The notes beneath the pieces were generated by a model. The model did no database searches and had not been told where the DNA came from. It was given only the letters and a program-made list of their open reading frames with translations. The translations under genes and the position numbers were made by a program. Of a DNA stretch of 64,000 bases, positions 52,205-62,568 are shown one piece after another. The number at the start of each line of letters is the position of its first letter. Positions within the stretch are counted from its first letter, which is position 1. This DNA comes from Rebecca billardiae RCC1528 (taxonomy: Eukaryota; Haptophyta), in assembly GCA_965240325.2 (NCBI GenBank), contig OZ251244.1:744001-808000 (forward strand), given 5' to 3'.

Positions 52205-54892
52205 ATGTCAGAGCTTGATGCCCCCCCGGCAGACCGCTCCGAGTCGGCGGTGCGTGCGCTGCTGGAGCGTGCGGCGGCGGACGGGCGGCGACGACGAGCG
52301 CTGGTGCGATGGCCGCTGCTCGTTCTCGGCTCCGTGTGCATCGTCACAGGGCTCCCGCTCATCGTTCTCACGGTTTCCGATCTGACTTGGGCGCCGCCGG
52401 CCGCCCGGAACATCCTCTCGCCCATCGCGAACGGGATGATGATGACAGGCGGCTGGTCCTTCGTGTGCGCGGTCGTGCCCGGCGATGCAAACGCGCCTTA
52501 TCACGTCGCTGCGCTCACCATGTGCGTCACGCTCGTGCTCTTCGTGCTCGACGTCGGCTCGAGTGTTCGCTTCGCGGGCCGCCTGGCAGCAGAGTGTAGC
52601 TCAGAGCAAGAGCTCACGCCAGAGTGCCGCCTGACAGCCATACACCTGGCGAGGACGGTGTCCGACACGTGCCTCGCCGCCATCGCCCTCGTGACGTGCG
52701 CGAGGATCTTCATGAGCCGCTGTCACGACGGCAGGCAGCCGCGCCGAGCGCGGCGGCAGGTGATTGCACTGCTGCGGCTTCTACTCGTTGGTTACACGCT
52801 CGGCGTCGTGCTGATCGCGCTGAGCGTGCTGGCGAAGGGGGTTGGCGCCGGGCGGTCGATTGTCGACGCCATCCCCACGCTCCTGCTCCTCGCCTACGCC
52901 CTCCTGCTCACCGTCCTCGGCATGTCGCCGGGCGGCATCGAGGCGCTGCACCGCTCGCTGGTGAAGCGCGGGCTGACGGACGGCGCGAGCTCGGCCGCGG
53001 TGATCGCGTGCCTGATCGGCGAGGGCCGCTCGCCGGCCGAGACGATGTCGTCGGCCCTCGCCACGCTGCGCTGCGTACCGCTCGACCGGCTCACGCGGCA
53101 GCACCTCGAGCCGCCAAAGCTCTCGCGCACCTCGAGCGGGACGAAGCGCAGCTCAAGCGGCTCCAACCTGAATCGCAGCTCGGCCACCACCACCAGCTCG
53201 ATCTACACGGCGCTCTCGCGCGTGCTCCCCGGCGAGATGGAGGGTAGCTTCCGACGCGCGACGAGGAGCACCAAGCGCTCGAGCGGCCGCAGCGCCGAGG
53301 GCAGCAGTGTGCCCTCGAGCACGCGCACGTCTGTGCGCCCCGGCGCGAGCATCGCCGCCACGCCTGTCGGCAGCACGCGCTCGCTGCTCGGCAGGTTCTG
53401 CGAAGAGCCCTCCCCGTGCAGGCGCAGCGCGGCGTCCAGCGAGGCGAGTCTGCCTGCGAGTGCCTGCCTCTCCCCGCCACACGATACGGCCTGCCTGACA
53501 CCGCCACGCGAGGGCGGGTTGCTCGCCGTGCCCGGCGCTGCGGCCTGTGAGAGCCTGTCATGGCCGAGGCACTCGGACGGTGGCCTCCGTTCCGTGGTGC
53601 GAGTCGACAGCGGTGGCCTGCCCCCGAGCTCGCGCGCCTCGTGCGCCTCTGTGCGCGCCGCTTCCGTGTGGCCGGAGGAGGCGTGCGCCGGGACTGCGCC
53701 TACCGAAGCCGCCAAGGGCCAAGCCGGCGCGCCCGCGGCCACGACCAACGGCGCCCCGCATGAGCTGGAGCAGGCCTGGGTGCCCGCCGAGTACGGCCGC
53801 ATCGACGCGTTCGTGAGCCACAGGCACGCGCCCCGCGCCGCCGCCGCGGCCGGCCGCGAGCTGCGTGCGCCCCGTCCGCCACCACGCGCGCGCTCACCCT
53901 GCCCGCCGCCCCCGCTGCCGCCGCGGCGCGCCCGCAGCTGGTCGGACGACCCCGACGCGAAGTGGGCGGCGCTGCAGCGCTGGCGCGAGCGCTTCAAGGC
54001 CAAGAACCGGCGCGAGCCGACCATCTGGCTGGACAGGCTGTGCATCGACCAGTCCGCCATCAGCGAGTCGCTGCAGATGCTCCCCGTCTACCTCGCGGGC
54101 TGCCGCTCGCTGCTCGCGCTCGTGGGCGACACCTACACCGAGCGGCTGTGGTGGTGAGCGCCACCACTCGGCCGCCCACCGCGCGAGTGCGCTGCGTGGC
54201 TGTGCCGCGCGCCGCGCGCCGCGCGCCGCGACGCCGCCTCGCCTGAGCCGGCCGCCCCGCACCCCGCCCCACCCGCCCCGCGCAGCGTGATGGAGCTCGC
54301 CGTGTTCACGATGGCGGGCGCCGAGCCGGACGAGATCGAGTGGGTGGGCCTCGACGGCGCGAGCACGGTGGACGTGCGATCGTTCGACGTTCAGCACGCG
54401 CGCTGCACGCTCCAGGCCGACTCGGACCGCCTCCTCTCGACGATCGACGCGACTTTCGAGGGCATCGACATGTTCAATGAGCGGGTTCGCAAGCTGCTCG
54501 GCAGCGCGGTCGAGCGGGCCGAACTGGCGGCGGTGCGCCGCTCGCCGCACGCAGCGCCCCTCCTATCGCCCATCTCGCGTCGCTCGCCGCAGACTCAGGC
54601 CTGGGGCGGGGTCCGCGGCTGCGGCACGCTCTCGACCATCCTCTCGACGAGAAGCTCCGCCAGCTTGCCGTTCTCGCCCGCCGGGACGCCCAATTCTGTC
54701 CGGCGCGGCGCGGCATCCGTCGTCGGGCGGATGCTCGGCGCGAGCGGCGACTGGACACCTGGCAGCGTCGACGCCACTCATCCCGGCCAGGAGGGCGAGG
54801 CGGGCGACGGGTCGCCGTCCACGGCGCCGTGGGCGGAATCGCGGCGCGAGGAGTCGCAGCGCGCGAGGCGTAATCGCCACGAGACGATGTAG
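52205..54892 (+). CDS. Multipass membrane protein with TIR/HET-like C-terminal domain
   Basis: Three exons: 52205-53823, 53938-54153 and 54286-54892; 813 residues. The N-terminal half has hydrophobic segments at about residues 36-57, 75-90, 97-115, 145-165, 190-215 and 220-245. A Ser-rich linker follows, then the domain: FVSHSWSDDPDAKWAALQRW (about 536-555), EPTIWLDRLCIDQSAISESL, MLPVYLAGCRSLLALVGDTY, ERLWCVMELAVFTMAGAEP. The first two pieces join only if a GC-AG intron (53824-53937, 114 bp, phase 2) is removed; retention keeps the frame but inserts a Pro/Arg-rich stretch. The second intron (54154-54285) restores LWCVMEL. The FVSHSW and WLDRLCIDQ motifs recall TIR and HET domains. Same architecture as the gene ending at 16672. 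The ATG at 52205 is preceded by an in-frame GTG. A receptor or immune-like signalling role is inferred only. Confidence 0.8.
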
Positions 54893-55130
54893 GACTCAGC
54901 TACATATATATATATATATATGTATGTACAGCAGCTAGCTCGCCAGCCGGCCATCGCTGGTCCAGCGCGCGGCCAGGGTAGTTTTGCCGACCGTTGGTGG
55001 TCGGCTGTGCATGCGCACGCACTACTACAGTTTACTACAGCTGCTCAGGCAGGCGAGATTAGTGAAGAAATATTCCGGTGCGCCGGCGGCGGCGTCCGGC
55101 CTTGTGCCTTGAGCGCTCGGCTTTTTGAGG

Positions 55131-57401
55131 ATGGCGCGACCGCACTCCGCTCCTCGCGTGGATCGGTCCAAGCCGTACGCGCACGTGAATGCGGTCGACG
55201 GCACCGGGACCTTCGCGGTCTGCGGTGTGGTTCCGAAGCGTAGCGGGAAGTACCGCATCCACATCCTCCTCGTGCGCGCATCTGAGGGCGTGCGGGTCAG
55301 CACGATCTCCGACGACCAGGCGACCGACTACTACGAGTTCGAGGGGAAGTCGGCGCACCACGCGGTGCAGGCGCACGTGAGCCTGGCCGACGCGTATCAC
55401 CTCTTCGTCAAGCCCGCCGTCGAGCGCCACGAGGGCCCGCTCGCGCCCGACGAAGAGGTGAACGTTGCGTTCTTCCGATCGCACGCGCCGCCCGAGCCGT
55501 CTGAGACCGCCAGGCGGCTCGCGTGGCAGCTGCCGGCCGAGGTGGCGGACACGCGGCCGATGGGGAGGCAGTTCGAGGCGTTCATGATGCACACCTTCCC
55601 GCGGTGGGACCTCGCGCAGACCAACCGCATCCGCGCCGAGCTCGCGCACATGGAGCTGGCGGCCATGTGTTGGTATATTGAGCAGTCGGAGTGCGTCGAG
55701 CTGGCCGCGCTCATGGACGGGTGCGACGAGCGGCAGCGCGAGATGATGGCGTTCGGCAGCCGCGAGCCCGTGGGGCCGGGCGGGCGGCTCACCTGCTGGC
55801 GCAACCCGCAGCTCGTCAGCGGCCTCCTCGCCAAGTCGAACCACCATGCGCGCCGGATCGCCGCGATGGTGAATCACATGTCGCAGCTGTATGACCTGGC
55901 CGGGGACGCGTCGCGCGCCAAGCTGTGGCGCAGTCAGCGCGCGCGCGTGCTCGAGGCGTGCGCGTTCTGCGAGATGACCGTCTTCATCGCGACGAACACC
56001 AACCGCGTCTTCGACCACCTCGCCGCGCACGGCAACCTGCCGCCCGCGACGCGCCCGTCCGCGCGCGCGCCAGACAGCGCCTCCTTGCTCGCAAAGATTC
56101 CGTTTGGAAGCACGCGCCCCGACGAGCTGGCGCGCGGGCAGGGGCTGATGGCGGACCCGTGCACGGAGGCGCACGTGACGAAGGCGGTGTGGATCGCGCA
56201 CGCGCTCTACGCCTCGATGAACGACAGCGGCCCGTTCGCCATCCCCAAGCTGCCGCTCGGCCAGTACCTGAGCGCCCTGCGCGAGATCGAGGGAGATACA
56301 GGCACAAGCGCGCTGAGCCGCTGGCTGATTGTCGCGCAGGGCGCGGTGGTGCGCGCGTGCGTGCTGGTGTTCGAGCACATGCGCACGCGGCTGCCCGGCG
56401 GGAACAGGTCGCGCGAGAGCGGCGCGTTCGACCACGCCGCCCACGCGCTCATCGAGCGCATGATGCCCTCGCCGGACGCCCGCGAGGCCGCACAGAGGCC
56501 ACGCGGGCAGAACGCGCCGCCTCTCGTTCACATCGTCGACGCCAAGGAGGCGGCGGAGGCGCTCCGGACGGCGCTGCGGCGGGAGGGCATGCCGCTCGAG
56601 CACGCGGCGCCGGTCGCGGAGGCCGCGGCCATCGGCTTCGAGCGCGTGCAGCGCGCCTCGCTCAAGCAGCTCGCCGAGACGCGCGCGCGCGCGCGCAGCC
56701 CGGCAGAGGCGCTCGGCGCGCTTGCCGTCGCGATCGTCACGACCGCGTGCCTGGCCATTCCGCAGGTCGCCTTCGGCCGGATCATCAGCGGCGCGTCCGC
56801 GCCGGCGCTGCGCCGGACGTTCGCCGGTATGCGCCCGGCGCGCGGGGAGGAGGACGCCGCGCACGAGGTCCTCGTCGACAGCGGCCACTTCGAGCGCGCC
56901 GCCGGACCGGACGGTGACTTGCAGCTGAGCGAGCGCACCGCGGCGCAGATGGAGGCGGCGGTGTCCATGTCTCTGGTGGGGTCCGCTGATGGTGGCCATC
57001 CGACGGTGACCGTGGGCGAGTGGCGCCCGTCGACGGACCACGTCTTCGCGCACGTCTTCCTCCCGCTCGCCCGCCGCGCGCCGCTCACCTGCCTCGCCGC
57101 GGTCGCTCGCCTCTTCTCCACAGCCGAGACGATGGCAGACCGCGACCAGCACGCGCGCGACCGCGTCGCCGCGCGCGCCGAGGCGTCTGCCGCGCTCACG
57201 TGCATGGGCTGCGGGAAGACGGCGAGCGAGGCGGGGCTGGCGCAGCTGCTGCGGTGCAAGTGCCGCCTGCCCGACGCGTACTTCTGCAACCGCGAGTGCC
57301 AGAAGGCCGCGTACAAGGAGCACAAGGCAGCGTGCCGTCCGGCCGTGGCCGCGAGGGAGGCAGCAGCCGGCGCCTCGGGCTCGTCGTCAACAGCAGCATG
57401 A
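55131..57401 (+). CDS. MYND zinc-finger protein of unknown function
   Basis: Single exon, 756 residues. The C-terminal 45 residues before the tail form a MYND finger: CMGCGKTASEAG...LLRCKCRLPDAYFCNRECQK...HKAAC, with the extra residues between ligand pairs often seen in protists. MYND fingers bind proline-rich peptides. The preceding 680 residues are well-ordered-looking (YYEFEGKSAHHAVQAHVSLA, AFCEMTVFIATNTNRVFDHL, ALSRWLIVAQGAVVRACVLV) but no family was recognised. An upstream in-frame TTG exists; ATG 55131 (MARPHSAPRVDRSK) was chosen. The spacer to the preceding gene is 238 bp and contains a short (TA)n. Confidence 0.8.
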   Translation: MARPHSAPRVDRSKPYAHVNAVDGTGTFAVCGVVPKRSGKYRIHILLVRASEGVRVSTISDDQATDYYEFEGKSAHHAVQAHVSLADAYHLFVKPAVERHEGPLAPDEEVNVAFFRSHAPPEPSETARRLAWQLPAEVADTRPMGRQFEAFMMHTFPRWDLAQTNRIRAELAHMELAAMCWYIEQSECVELAALMDGCDERQREMMAFGSREPVGPGGRLTCWRNPQLVSGLLAKSNHHARRIAAMVNHMSQLYDLAGDASRAKLWRSQRARVLEACAFCEMTVFIATNTNRVFDHLAAHGNLPPATRPSARAPDSASLLAKIPFGSTRPDELARGQGLMADPCTEAHVTKAVWIAHALYASMNDSGPFAIPKLPLGQYLSALREIEGDTGTSALSRWLIVAQGAVVRACVLVFEHMRTRLPGGNRSRESGAFDHAAHALIERMMPSPDAREAAQRPRGQNAPPLVHIVDAKEAAEALRTALRREGMPLEHAAPVAEAAAIGFERVQRASLKQLAETRARARSPAEALGALAVAIVTTACLAIPQVAFGRIISGASAPALRRTFAGMRPARGEEDAAHEVLVDSGHFERAAGPDGDLQLSERTAAQMEAAVSMSLVGSADGGHPTVTVGEWRPSTDHVFAHVFLPLARRAPLTCLAAVARLFSTAETMADRDQHARDRVAARAEASAALTCMGCGKTASEAGLAQLLRCKCRLPDAYFCNRECQKAAYKEHKAACRPAVAAREAAAGASGSSSTAA

Positions 57402-58225
57402 TGCTGACTACTACTACGACAATTGAGATGATGAGATGATGCATGGATGATGCATCAGCATGATGTCGTATCCTAGCTTACATATCAGCTGATGTGCGAA
57501 TCAAGGCCTATATGGCCGGCCATGACCGATGATATTGGCCGCTAGGCGGCCATGGCCGATGGAAAGCGGCCAACCAGCCATCACTGGCCGATGGGTATTG
57601 GCCGATGCCGATGGCGGTCCGGCGGCCGGACCGCCCCGCGGGGAGGCCGCGCCGGACGGCACTCGCACTGCCACGGCGCCGGCGCGTGGCCTCGCGGCGC
57701 GTGCGCACGCCGCCACGCTGGCTGCAGCACTGTCCGACTCTGCACGGTCGTAGTCCGAGAGGGCGGCCCCGGGGCTCGGCCGAGCCCCAGTGGCGGTCTC
57801 TGACCGAGCGTGGCAGGTGGGTCGTGTGTGTGTGTGTTAATCTGATATAAGATAAATTAAGATATCCAGACTACTACGCGGCATGTCTATTGTAGCTATC
57901 TGGCGCGCCGGCCCGGCGAGTGAACTGTGAAGGACGCGAGGTGCAGGCGGCGAGCCCGGTGAGACTCCGAGGGCGAGTCAGCGGCCGCACCCGCGCCCGC
58001 GACCCCTACTTCTGCCACGGCTGGCGCTTGCACTGCCAGCAGCGCCGTCGTCTGCCGACGCGGCGACTGCGGCAGCCTCGCGGCGAGCGGACGAGCTGTG
58101 GCTGCCGCAGCACAGTATTCGGCTGCAAGCACCTTCTGCGACGAGATCATGCCCATACAGAGTCGACGAGCCGACCTCGTTGGGGTCGACCATACGACGT
58201 TGACTTTCTGCCCGACGAGTGGTGA

Positions 58226-58394
58226 ATCAGGGGCGTTCCCCGCATCGGTCATACGCCAAATTGAACCGGCTTCCTATTGGAACGGGCTTCGTCCATTTGA
58301 AGCGGGTACATTGAATACGGAAAAAGGCAAAGCCCCCCCAGGGGGGGCTTTGCTTTTCGGGAGCGTGTGGCAGGATCCCGGGAACGCCCTTGAT
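58226..58394. mobile_element. MITE-like element with a C7/G7 hairpin
   Basis: ATCAGGGGCGTTCCCCG at 58226-58242 is imperfectly inverted at 58379-58394 (CGGGAACGCCCTTGAT). The interior is less GC-rich than its surroundings and contains a near-perfect hairpin GGCAAAGCCCCCCC/A/GGGGGGGCTTTGC at 58326-58353. About 170 bases long, no coding capacity and no clear target duplication. Confidence 0.45.
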
Positions 58395-58576
58395 ATTGCG
58401 CCGAAAAAGAAAATAAATTATGAATATGTAATGAATACAGCGCATCGTCATCCTTATTTATTCATTTATTCGTCGTAGTCGGCCACTGGCCGATGAACGG
58501 GCGAAAGTGGGCATCTCGTGGCCGACGGGTTGGCCGACGCCCGTCGAGGCTTGATTCGCACACAGCATATCAGTAG

Positions 58577-58577
<1 letters not shown>

Positions 58578-58647
<70 letters not shown>
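58578..58647. repeat. (TA)n microsatellite, about 70 bases
   Basis: A pure alternating TA tract followed by a short (CA)n/(TACA)n stretch. Confidence 0.95.
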
Positions 58648-58655
<8 letters not shown>

Positions 58656-58946
58656 TACATGTATATACATACAGCTTGCTGACTCTGACCGCCTGCCCGT
58701 TGCATGACCATAACGTCGTTAAGTATATAGAGAGAGAGAGAGAGAGATATACTGATGCTGTATTGTAGAGGCGCGGAGTGCGGGTCTGAGTAGAGGCAGG
58801 TCTGGCCTTAGACACGCGGCCGCGCCGCGCCAGCATCCGGCCCTGCCAATGTTGCCATATTATATATTATAGTGCACGCCGGCTGCTGTGCGCTCTGTCG
58901 CCTGTGACATGCGCAGCGCGTCCCCGGGCCCGGCCACGACGCCAGC

Positions 58947-59708
58947 TCACGGCATGGGGTACCCCTCCAGGAGCTCAAAGCGAGAAGGGCTGCTGAGCAC
59001 GCCCTCGTCAGAGATCGAGAAGGTGGTCGAGAATGGGTGGTACTTGAGAGAGCAGGGGCACACGACACGGCCTGAGCCGCGCTTGCAGTTCGGCCCACCC
59101 AACCACCAGTTGTTGTTTGTGAGAGTCGATCCCTGGCCAATCACCATGTTCTCGCATGTAGCCAGGTTCAGCGTGCCGCTGCTGCCCACACCCTTGATCA
59201 AGAAGTTGAACGTGCCCCTGAGCATGAAATTGAGCGAGCTGGGCGCGTCGCCCATTGCGTCGATACCATAGGCTGCCCCCGTGCCCACCGCGGCCTTGAA
59301 GTCATTCGCCACTCGCTCCGTCTTCCACCGCTCAGCGAGAATCCTGAGCGCATACTTGCCAGGCTCCACGTCGTACACGTTGAGCGATTTGGCGACGAGG
59401 CGGCACCCGTCAGAGACGGAGAAAGAAGCCATCGTAAAGTTCATGTCCTGCAGCAGCCCCCCTGTCGGAGTTCCATGCGAGTCTTCGCCGTCGCAGCGTA
59501 CCATGCACCACTGGAAGGTTGCCACGTTGTCCGCCAAGAACAAGTCGTCAAAGATGCGGGAAGGCATTTCCCCCGAAGATCCAGTCGTGGTGACCAGAGC
59601 AACTGTCGCGGCTGCTGCTAGCGCGGCGAAAACGATCACGCCGACGACAAGGCGCTTGCGCTTGTTACCCGGGAGAACAGCCTGTTCCGTCGAGGGCATG
59701 GCCATCAT
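58947..59708 (-). CDS. Single-pass membrane protein, unknown family
   Basis: Single exon, 253 residues from the ATG at 59708 (MMAMPSTEQAVLPG); a longer frame upstream is Arg-rich and unlikely. A basic KRKR precedes one membrane helix (LVVGVIVFAALAAAATVALV, about 20-40), predicting a type II signal anchor with the rest outside or lumenal. The lumenal part looks folded (IFDDLFLADNVATFQWCMVR, SLNVYDVEPGKYALRILAER, GTFNFLIKGVGSSGTLNLAT) and contains several Cys and Asn-x-Ser/Thr sites. The family was not recognised; the low compositional bias supports a real gene. Confidence 0.7.
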   Translation of the reverse strand: MMAMPSTEQAVLPGNKRKRLVVGVIVFAALAAAATVALVTTTGSSGEMPSRIFDDLFLADNVATFQWCMVRCDGEDSHGTPTGGLLQDMNFTMASFSVSDGCRLVAKSLNVYDVEPGKYALRILAERWKTERVANDFKAAVGTGAAYGIDAMGDAPSSLNFMLRGTFNFLIKGVGSSGTLNLATCENMVIGQGSTLTNNNWWLGGPNCKRGSGRVVCPCSLKYHPFSTTFSISDEGVLSSPSRFELLEGYPMP

Positions 59709-59987
59709 CGCGTGGCCGGGTCGCCGGGTGGGCGGAGTGATTTGGCCGGCCCGGCCGGCCGCACCTGCGCACCAAAGAAATAGAGGGGCCGCACCACCAG
59801 TCCTGTCGCGCCCGCGCACACGGCGCCCGGGCCTGGAGTCCCGGATCCACAGGAAAGGCCGCAGAACACGCGTCTTGACTCGTGAATCTTGATGACTGAT
59901 GTGATGATAACGAGTAACGACGGCGGACTGCATCAGCATGCAGTCGACGCACACGGACGGGGGCTGGCATAGGCAGGCCAGGCGCCA

Positions 59988-62420
59988 CTACAGGCGCAGC
60001 CCCTTCGGGCCGGTCAGATGCGTGGTGTGCGCCCGTGAGCCGTAGTAGAACGCCTCGTCCACGCCCGCCCGGCTGCCAGCGCCCCTGCTCGCTCCGCGCG
60101 GACGGCCGCCCGACGACGACTCCGCGGGCCTATTAGCCCCGGTGCCAGGCTCAGCCCGCACCGCGGCGGTGCTCGATGCCGCCGCGCCTGGTGAGGCGGA
60201 CACCGGCGGCGGCGCGCCCGGCGCTCCTTGCGCTGATGCCGAGGCGCTGCCGGCGCGCGCGACGCACGCAGCACGGGGAGAGTCGCCCGGCCGCCGAGCC
60301 GCCTGCCGCCGCGCCTCGCCGAGCGCTGCCCACTCGTCGTCACGTGCTGCGCCGGCTAGCACACCCGCCGCGCTCGATGGCTGGGCACCCGCCGGGCTGC
60401 CAGACGCCATCGCGCCGGCCACGGACGGCGGAGGCCCGACCGAGATGAAGAAGATGGACTGCGGGGCGGTGGGCTGGTGCGAGGGCGGCCGGTCCCACGC
60501 TGGCGGCAGCGGGGTCTCCGCCCGGCCCGCGCGCGCCGGCGGCGCGAGCGCGCTCGCGCCCCCTGCTCGCACGCCGAGCAGGCCCTGGCCGGAGCCGTTG
60601 GCCACCGCGTCCGCAAGCTCCTCCCAGCTCTGCGGCGTCTCGGCCGAAGCGAGCTCGGCCGCTGAGCCCGCGAGCTCCGCCGCCGGGCGCTCGGCTGCCG
60701 GCGGCGTGGTCCCAGCCGGTAGCTGGGCAGGTGGCTGGAGTGGCGGCTCAGGCAAGGGCAGTACTACCCTTGGCTCAGGGGCGGAAGCGCTGGCCCCAGG
60801 GGGCGGAGCGCCGGCCGCTGCGGAGGGCGTCGTCGCAAGAGCGGCCATCGCGACGCCGTCACGGGGCCACGCGCAGGCTGGCAGCCGCTCGCCGCCCGCA
60901 GCGAGGCACCCCGCGCCGCAGCCCGCGCGCGCGCGCGGCGCGGGGTCGCGAGGGGCGGCTGAGGGTGCGCACGCATCAGCCACAATGCCAAGCGGTGGCC
61001 ACAGCGGCTCCTGCTCCGGCTCAGCCGCGCGTGTGGTGGCGGCGCCGCCACCGTGCCGGCCGCGCGCACTGGCTCGCGAGCCGCCAGGCGAAGGGCCGGG
61101 GCTCGGAGCGCTCTCCCGGCCCACACCACCGTCGGCGTGGCCACGCCAGCGGGCGCGCTCCGCGTGCATGTGCAACACCGCCTCCGCGCCAAGCCGCGCG
61201 CACTCGCGCGCGTGCACGCGGCGCAGCGTCTGGTGTGCGCCGATCTCTGAGGGTAAGGAGGGCGGCGGCGGCGGCAGGAGCGGCCCCGTCGGGAGAGCCC
61301 CCAGCGGCTCGGGGCAGTGCCGGAACTGCGGCGGCGGCACCCGCCACGGCAGGTCGGTGCCGGAGAGCGCGAGCGTGTGCAGCCGCGCCATGCCAGGCGC
61401 GCAGAGCAGCGCGCACACTCCCGACTCATCCGCAAGGTCCAAATTGTCGGACAGAAAAAGATGGCGCAGGGAGAGCGTCGGCGGCCCGAGGTGCGCCGTC
61501 TCGGCGGGGCTCCCCGTGGCGCGCGCGAGGTGCTGCAGCGCGCCGTTGGTCAGTCCGCAGCCGCAGAGGCTGAGGCTCGTCAGCGGCAGCGGCGGGCCCT
61601 CGGGGCGCGCCTTGGCATCGCGCGCCGCCTCGCACAACTTGCGCACGGCCTCGTCGCCAACGCCCGTCCGGTCGAGCGTGAGCGAGCGGAGCGCCGGCGC
61701 GAGCACGCCGAGCAGCGACGCGTAGCCGCACGAGGCGTGCACCACCGGCCTCCACTCGCTCGCCGCGCCGACGCGCGGCGGCGGGCTCCGTGCGGGCGGC
61801 GACAGGTGCGCAAGCCCAGTCACGTCCAGTCGTTCAAGGCGCGGACAGAACTCCCCGAGCGCCTCCGCCAGCGGTCCACGGATCTGGCGGCAGTCTGCGA
61901 GGCAGAGCTCGCGCAGGCCGGGGCCCGCGGAGGAGCGCGCAACACCCGCGGCTTGGAGCATGCCGACGAGCGCGGGCCTGCTCAGCCCGAGGCATCCGCG
62001 CAGCGAGAGCGAGCGCACGGCGCCGTGTGCGCTCGCCGCGCGCGCGAGCAGCTGCGCAGAGCCGGCGCTGAGGCGGGAGCACGCGTCGAGACGGAGGGCG
62101 AGCTCGAGCGGCGGTGCGCCCGGGTGAGCGGTTCCAGGATGCCGGCGCAGGAGCCGCACGAGCTGCGCGCTCGTCGCGTCGTCGAGCGTGGTGCAGCCGG
62201 AGAGGTCGAGCAGCGCCGTCCGCGCGTCGACGCAGAATGGCGACGTCGCGTCGACCGCGCGCGCCCACGCGCGGCAGACCCGGCGGCATCGGCCTGCGCG
62301 GGCGGCGGGCATGAACCTCGACGAGAGGATGTGCGCGAGCACGTCGTCGTTCAGCGCGGGCTGGATGGTGGCAGGCTCCTCCTCCTCCACCTCGCCACGA
62401 CCACTACCATCGTTCGCCAT
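59988..62420 (-). CDS. F-box / leucine-rich-repeat protein
   Basis: Single exon, 810 residues from ATG 62420 (MANDGSGRGEVEEEEP). An F-box-like segment lies at about residues 20-58 (LNDDVLAHILSSRFMPAARA then RRVCRAWARAVDA). Cysteine-type leucine-rich repeats follow to about residue 400 (LDLSGCTTLDD, SLSLRGCLGLSRPALVGML, LRELCLADCRQIRGPLAEAL, LTSLSLCGCGLTNGALQHLA, LRHLFLSDNLDLADES). The C-terminal half is Ala/Pro-rich low complexity with no stop. The protein is probably an SCF ubiquitin-ligase substrate adaptor. It faces the PP2A gene head-to-head. Confidence 0.8.
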   Translation of the reverse strand: MANDGSGRGEVEEEEPATIQPALNDDVLAHILSSRFMPAARAGRCRRVCRAWARAVDATSPFCVDARTALLDLSGCTTLDDATSAQLVRLLRRHPGTAHPGAPPLELALRLDACSRLSAGSAQLLARAASAHGAVRSLSLRGCLGLSRPALVGMLQAAGVARSSAGPGLRELCLADCRQIRGPLAEALGEFCPRLERLDVTGLAHLSPPARSPPPRVGAASEWRPVVHASCGYASLLGVLAPALRSLTLDRTGVGDEAVRKLCEAARDAKARPEGPPLPLTSLSLCGCGLTNGALQHLARATGSPAETAHLGPPTLSLRHLFLSDNLDLADESGVCALLCAPGMARLHTLALSGTDLPWRVPPPQFRHCPEPLGALPTGPLLPPPPPSLPSEIGAHQTLRRVHARECARLGAEAVLHMHAERARWRGHADGGVGRESAPSPGPSPGGSRASARGRHGGGAATTRAAEPEQEPLWPPLGIVADACAPSAAPRDPAPRARAGCGAGCLAAGGERLPACAWPRDGVAMAALATTPSAAAGAPPPGASASAPEPRVVLPLPEPPLQPPAQLPAGTTPPAAERPAAELAGSAAELASAETPQSWEELADAVANGSGQGLLGVRAGGASALAPPARAGRAETPLPPAWDRPPSHQPTAPQSIFFISVGPPPSVAGAMASGSPAGAQPSSAAGVLAGAARDDEWAALGEARRQAARRPGDSPRAACVARAGSASASAQGAPGAPPPVSASPGAAASSTAAVRAEPGTGANRPAESSSGGRPRGASRGAGSRAGVDEAFYYGSRAHTTHLTGPKGLRL

Positions 62421-62568
62421 CGCTGTCCGCTCCCGGACCAAAAGGTCAAGCCGTCAAGCCTGGGAAGCAGCGGTCCGGCTCGTCCCCGCTCGGCGCTCGC
62501 AAGGCCCGGCGTGCTAAGAGGCTGCTCTGCTCGCTGCTTGAAGGCCGTAGCGGGCGCGCGCCGCGGCC
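62421..62568. promoter_or_regulatory. 148-bp divergent promoter
   Basis: Separates the start codons of the F-box/LRR gene (minus) and the PP2A scaffold gene (plus). No TATA element was recognised. Confidence 0.4.

Larger units (their letters stand above)
57402..58946. other. Gene-free, repeat-rich segment
   Basis: Begins with clustered TGGCCGATG/ATTGGCCG units (57515-57615), which recur as TGGCCGATG/TGGCCGACG near 58485-58545. It then holds a MITE-like hairpin element (58226-58394), a (TA)n tract and a short (GA)n run at 58725-58748. No coding frame has protein character. Confidence 0.65.
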
